64,000 nt of DNA from Bryopsis sp. KO-2023 (lineage: Eukaryota > Chlorophyta > Ulvophyceae > Bryopsidales > Bryopsidaceae): the NCBI GenBank assembly GCA_030272585.1, contig BSYQ01000011.1:4526001-4590000 (forward strand), given 5' to 3'. This document shows, one piece after another, positions 60,101 through 64,000 of the stretch; positions within the stretch are counted from its first letter, which is position 1, and each line of letters begins with the position of its first letter. A program made the position numbers and the translations under genes. The notes under the pieces were generated by a model that did not search any database, was not told where the DNA came from, and saw nothing but the letters and a program-made list of their open reading frames with translations.

Positions 60101-63100
60101 CATAGGTTCCGAAGCTCTTGCAATTTTTCTTGAGAAAACTTAGTCCTAAAAAAACCTAGAAATAAAAGTGCAAATAATGGCCAGGATGGTAAACCCCGCG
60201 TACAACAAATCAGAGATGGGGCCAAGCGGTCAAAAATCAACACCCAGACTCCCAGCTGCCACAATCTCCCTTCTATGCAGCTTTTGATTTTGTTTTTCTG
60301 CCAGGTGGTATATGCTGGTCCATCCTCCGATGCCGAGTCTTACTTCTCTTCCTTGGGTTTTTCGTCGAGGCAAAAAACGGTGCATGTGATCGACTACATG
60401 CTGGATGTGGTGATCAAATCGAGGGACGCAGAGGTGGACACTCTGGTTGAGAATTTTTCAGCCTCCGACATTGCGATGGCTGAGCTGGAGTACGCCAACA
60501 CCGCCCTGGAAAACCCCCTGCCTTTGCCATCCAAGAAGCATACCTCCACTTTCTTCCAGCAAGTTCGGTGAGGAACGATTCTGAATGATATCGGAAGCTT
60601 CTTCTTTACATGATTTTACATGGAAGTTTAGTTGAGATTTTGTGTTTACATCTACCTATTTTTGGGTGGGGCTTCTGCATGCTGGAAGCATGAAAAAAAA
60701 AATTGTAACTAAACTAAATGTCAGTCATAACACCCATTAATGCAGCAAAACAAAATAGACAGAAAAACTGCCATTGTGCGATAAGATAAATGAAAAGAAA
60801 GTTTCTTAATTTGCAACCCCTCGCCCCTCAGATAAAAAAAACTGTTTGTTGATGCAGGTGCCTTTCCACTCGGTTGCTCCGCAATGCAAGCCGCCATCCG
60901 GTGCTGATCGCAGTGAATTTCGTTGCTAATTTGGTGGTGGCCCTGCTGTTGGGACTTCTGTTCTACGACACCGGGGACCAGACTGAAGGCATCCAGAGCC
61001 GACTGGGGGTGCTGTTTTTCATCATTCTATTTTTATCCATGATGAGCCTCAGTTCGCTGCCAGTTTGGAGGTAATGCCAAAAAAAACTGATTCTCAGCAG
61101 GAAAAAAAAACTATGGCTGGCTTTCGAACATCAGGCCTCTCTCAATTTCAATTTCAGTTTTATTTTTTTTATTTTTTTCCAGGTAGTTTTTTTTGGAACT
61201 CCAAATCTGCTCAATCTGCTGCAAACACAATATCCTTGCTGTTTTTTTTCCTTTTTCTTTTTACTGTTTCAGAGTTTTTTCTTTCTTCCCGCAGGGAGGA
61301 AAGACTGCTGTTCACTCACGAGCGCGATGCAGGGGTCTACCAAACGACTTCGTATTTCGTTTCGGTGTTGCTTTTCGACCTGGTGCCCCTCAGGATGCTG
61401 CCTCCGGTGCTCTTCTCCGTGTTGTCTTTCTGGATGATCGGTTTGCACGAGAAGTGCGCGGCCTGCCTGTTGTGGTTCACTTTGATCGTGGTTTTGACCA
61501 ACGTTGTCGCGACGCTGATGAGTATGACCATCGGAGCGGCCTCGCCCTCGACAGCGGCGGCTAATACCTTGGGAAGCATGGTGAGGGGGGTGTTATTTTT
61601 TTTCTGATTAAAAAAAACTAAAACCATGTTTCGACATGAATTGGTCATTTTTCTTTTGTTCCTCTGTGATTGAGTGTAAAGAAGTTTGTTGCTTGAAGGT
61701 GGTGATGGTTTTTCTTTTGTTCGGTGGATTTCTGTTGAACAAAGATGAAGTGCCTTGGTATTGTTCGTGGGTGGCGAAAATTTCCTACTTCAATTTCGGC
61801 TACGAGGTAAATAAGTCATTATTATTAATAATTTTCCACCCTGGCTATCTTTTCGCACTTCTTGTTTTCTTTAATGAGTTTTCCAACATGTCACCCTTTC
61901 TATCAATCTTTGGTTCAGTTCAGTTCTGTGCAAAAAAGAAAAAGGAAAAAAGGAAACACTGTGATCTTGCTTTCCTAATTGTTTTCTCGCAATTATACAG
62001 CTGCAATGAAATGCTGTTTTTCTTTTCAATTTCTCCCCCGCCCCCTAAAAAAAAAAAGTGAAAATTAGGGCAGCGATACGTAATTTTTTTCCCTTTTTTG
62101 AAACAAATCTTACTCTTGAATTCACTCTGCACGATCTTCTTACATTTTCTGTTGTTTTTTTGTTTGCTCGTGAACATTTTTTTTTGTCCTTTGTAAATGA
62201 AAATGTCAGGCACTTGCGATAAATGAGTTTATGGGGACGTCAAATTTCCATTTCTCAGTTCCCATGAAAGAGCAGGATTTTCCACCATTGAGGGTGACGG
62301 GCGAAATGATTCTGTGCGAATTCGGCTTCCACAAAGACATGTTTGGCTGGGATATTGCCATTCTGTTTGGAATCGGCCTGTTTTGCACAATAGCCACCTA
62401 CGTCTTGTTGCTGGCATCAGGTGGGGTTAAATTTCAAACATCATAAATAGAAAATGGAGATAAAATCAACATGTATATGTTTTTTAGCATTTTTTCCTTT
62501 TTTTAAATCGAAAGAATGGTTTTGTGGATTCCAGTGTGGATGTTCAGTTTTCTGGTTTGACTCAACCCCAAAAACTTCTGAGAAATAGTTTTCCTCTAAA
62601 TAGGTTTTCTCTCGTGTGTGTTTTTTTGTGTGTGTTTTATTTGATGGGGGGACGGCGCTCCAGGATATGATTTCCCCTTCACTTTCTCCTCATTGAAAGA
62701 GAAGTTTTCGTCTGGCTCTCCACCTCAACCCAATGGGAGCCTCCTTCCAAGCCAACGACCAGGTATAAAAAAAATAAAAAATAAATTGTTAATTTTTTAA
62801 TTTACAAAAAAAACAAACAGGATGCAACAGGAGCGACACAACAACAGGGAGGTCTCTCAGTAAAAAAGCATGAAAAAACAGCAAGGCTGTAGAGAAAATA
62901 AAAAATAAAATAAACTCATCAAACAGAGATGCTCAATTATATGCTCTTTGAAAATGCGCAATGGAGCGATGGTACAGTCACTGAGCACAGGCCGCCACCA
63001 AAAAACTCGACCTCTGAATGTATAAATATGGAAAGAAAGAAAATCAAAAAGAGAGAGAGAGCATGTTGTGGAAAAAGGGGAACCTCCATCTAATGGGCTG

Positions 63101-63661
63101 TTTCTTTCATTTTTCTTTCATTTTTTTGTTCCGAATGACAGGGAGATCTAGGGAGTCTGTACAAAGAGAGAGTCAAACCCCAAAAGAAGAGAGTGCAACT
63201 TTTATCGATCAAAGGGGAAGTGACGGGTTAAACCCAATATCTCCTACTCCCCAAAGTATGTGCAGGCTCCAGGCAACACCGCTTGTTTTTCAGAAACACA
63301 TTTCTGTGGGAAGAGCTGCACTTGTGGGGTCCCCCCCTCCCATGTCAAGTTGTCCAATTTTTATCATTAAATTTATTCCACCCCCCGAGTTTTTCCCATC
63401 ACAGGTGGTCAGGATGGCAGCTCGAGAAGCAGGGGCAGAAACAATCAAACGCCCAGCAGCCCAGGCAGTGAAGAATTGCGGCCTCTGGTGTCTTCGAATG
63501 GAAGTTTGGGGGATCTGCCAAACCCTGATGACTCATTCAGGGCTGCCCCCATCGTCAATTCAGTTTCGGGACCAAATTCCAGCGCTGTGGGGCATCGGCT
63601 CGATCAAGCCTGGGGGGTGCGATTTCCATCCACCGAAATTACAGTGGCTGACATTGCCCCC
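55143..63661 (+). CDS. ABCG-type transporter with cysteine-rich secreted domain, incomplete at window end
   Basis: Nineteen exons keep phase from 55143 to 63661 (55143-55272, 55788-55922, 56157-56443, 56721-56794, 56919-57055, 57232-57410, 57850-58114, 58307-58497, 58887-59063, 59215-59398, 59529-59758, 60305-60567, 60858-61070, 61295-61580, 61699-61806, 62210-62420, 62664-62762, 63142-63255, 63405-63661), 1180 residues so far. A signal peptide is followed by about 310 residues rich in Cys with an EGF-like piece (CAYCKCPSEWAGAEC). A first transmembrane helix lies near 360-382. The nucleotide-binding domain has GPSGAGKTS near 477, the Q loop, LSGGEKRRVSIG near 585, LMFLDEPTTGLDS and IHQPRPDLF. 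The ABC2-type membrane domain follows from about 750 to 1023. A polar Ser-rich tail continues past the last donor at 63662. The layout (ectodomain, helix, NBD, TMD) is like plant ABCG24/28. The substrate is unknown. Confidence 0.88.
55619..55641. repeat. GAAT microsatellite
   Basis: Five to six tandem copies of GAAT lie in the first intron of the ABCG gene. Confidence 0.85.
60007..60033. repeat. CA dinucleotide microsatellite
   Basis: About thirteen CA units, preceded by ATAT, lie in the intron between exons 11 and 12 of the ABCG gene. Confidence 0.9.
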
Positions 63662-64000
63662 GTAAGAACAATGCACACTCCTCTTCCCCCCAATGGCCTT
63701 CCCCTTAAACTTACTTCACAAACAGATGTGTTAATTGTTGGGAAAATATGGAAATGTATCAATATATATTGATGGGAAAAGCTGGAAAATTTGTATTTAA
63801 GAATAATATAATGTGTACATCTAGCACTTTTTATTGTTATGGGGGCAATGATCAGTATTTTCTTTTTCACCAAATGCTTATCAGTGGATGTTCTAAAGTG
63901 GAGTGGGTTCTTTTCCGTGAATATTTCGATGTTTCAAAAAATGCTGGCATACGTCTTTTGCAATGCGAAATTGACACCCTTAGGTTTATTTCTTATGATA
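63662..64000 (+). other. Intron of the ABCG gene running out of the window
   Basis: The sequence begins with donor GTAAGA after exon 19 and is AT-rich. No acceptor followed by open coding sequence in the right phase was found before the window end, so the last exon or exons lie outside. Confidence 0.5.

Overview
The window is nuclear DNA from a eukaryote of the green lineage, most likely a streptophyte or related green alga. Three things point there: a plastid-type ornithine carbamoyltransferase that resembles land-plant enzymes along its whole length, a membrane-anchored aspartyl protease of a type known from land plants, and compact genes with many spliceosomal introns of about 70 to 600 bases. 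The species cannot be named from the sequence.

Left part (1-16.4 kb): an intronless ornithine carbamoyltransferase gene (minus) faces a ten-exon mitochondrial-type ClpX gene (plus). They are followed by an unrecognised 337-residue protein ending in a SUMO-interaction-like motif and by a questin-oxidase-like (DUF4243) gene. Low-complexity or unassigned spacers of about 2 kb lie between them.

Mobile block (16.4-40.4 kb): a solo LTR and, 235 bases later, a whole-looking Ty3/gypsy-type element (17184-22428) with apparently identical 443-base LTRs sit just upstream of a four-exon multicopper oxidase gene (22872-25510). Downstream lies a second, unrelated Ty3-like element in minus orientation (25859-40411, 327-base LTRs). 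It has been invaded three times by hAT-type DNA transposons. One is a 5980-base, apparently autonomous hAT with a spliced 823-residue transposase and a second spliced gene on the other strand. The second is a 1066-base non-autonomous relative inserted in reverse orientation only 22 bases away. The third is a 446-base hAT-like MITE. All three carry exact 8-base target duplications, so the order of events can be read directly.

Right part (41.2-64 kb): host genes for a nucleotidyltransferase of the TUTase/non-canonical poly(A) polymerase type (minus), a secreted alanine-rich repeat protein (plus, with a GC-AG intron supported by reading phase), a receptor-like TKL kinase with HGD in place of HRD (minus), a small unknown protein (minus), a ten-exon membrane-anchored aspartyl protease (plus), and a 19-exon ABCG-type transporter with a cysteine-rich secreted domain in front (plus) that runs off the window end. 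Several are secreted or membrane proteins (multicopper oxidase, alanine-rich protein, kinase ectodomain, protease, ABCG), which suits a cell-surface theme but does not prove a shared pathway.

Exon borders were chosen by hand from GT/GC-AG sites and agreement of reading phase. No transcript data or database search was available.
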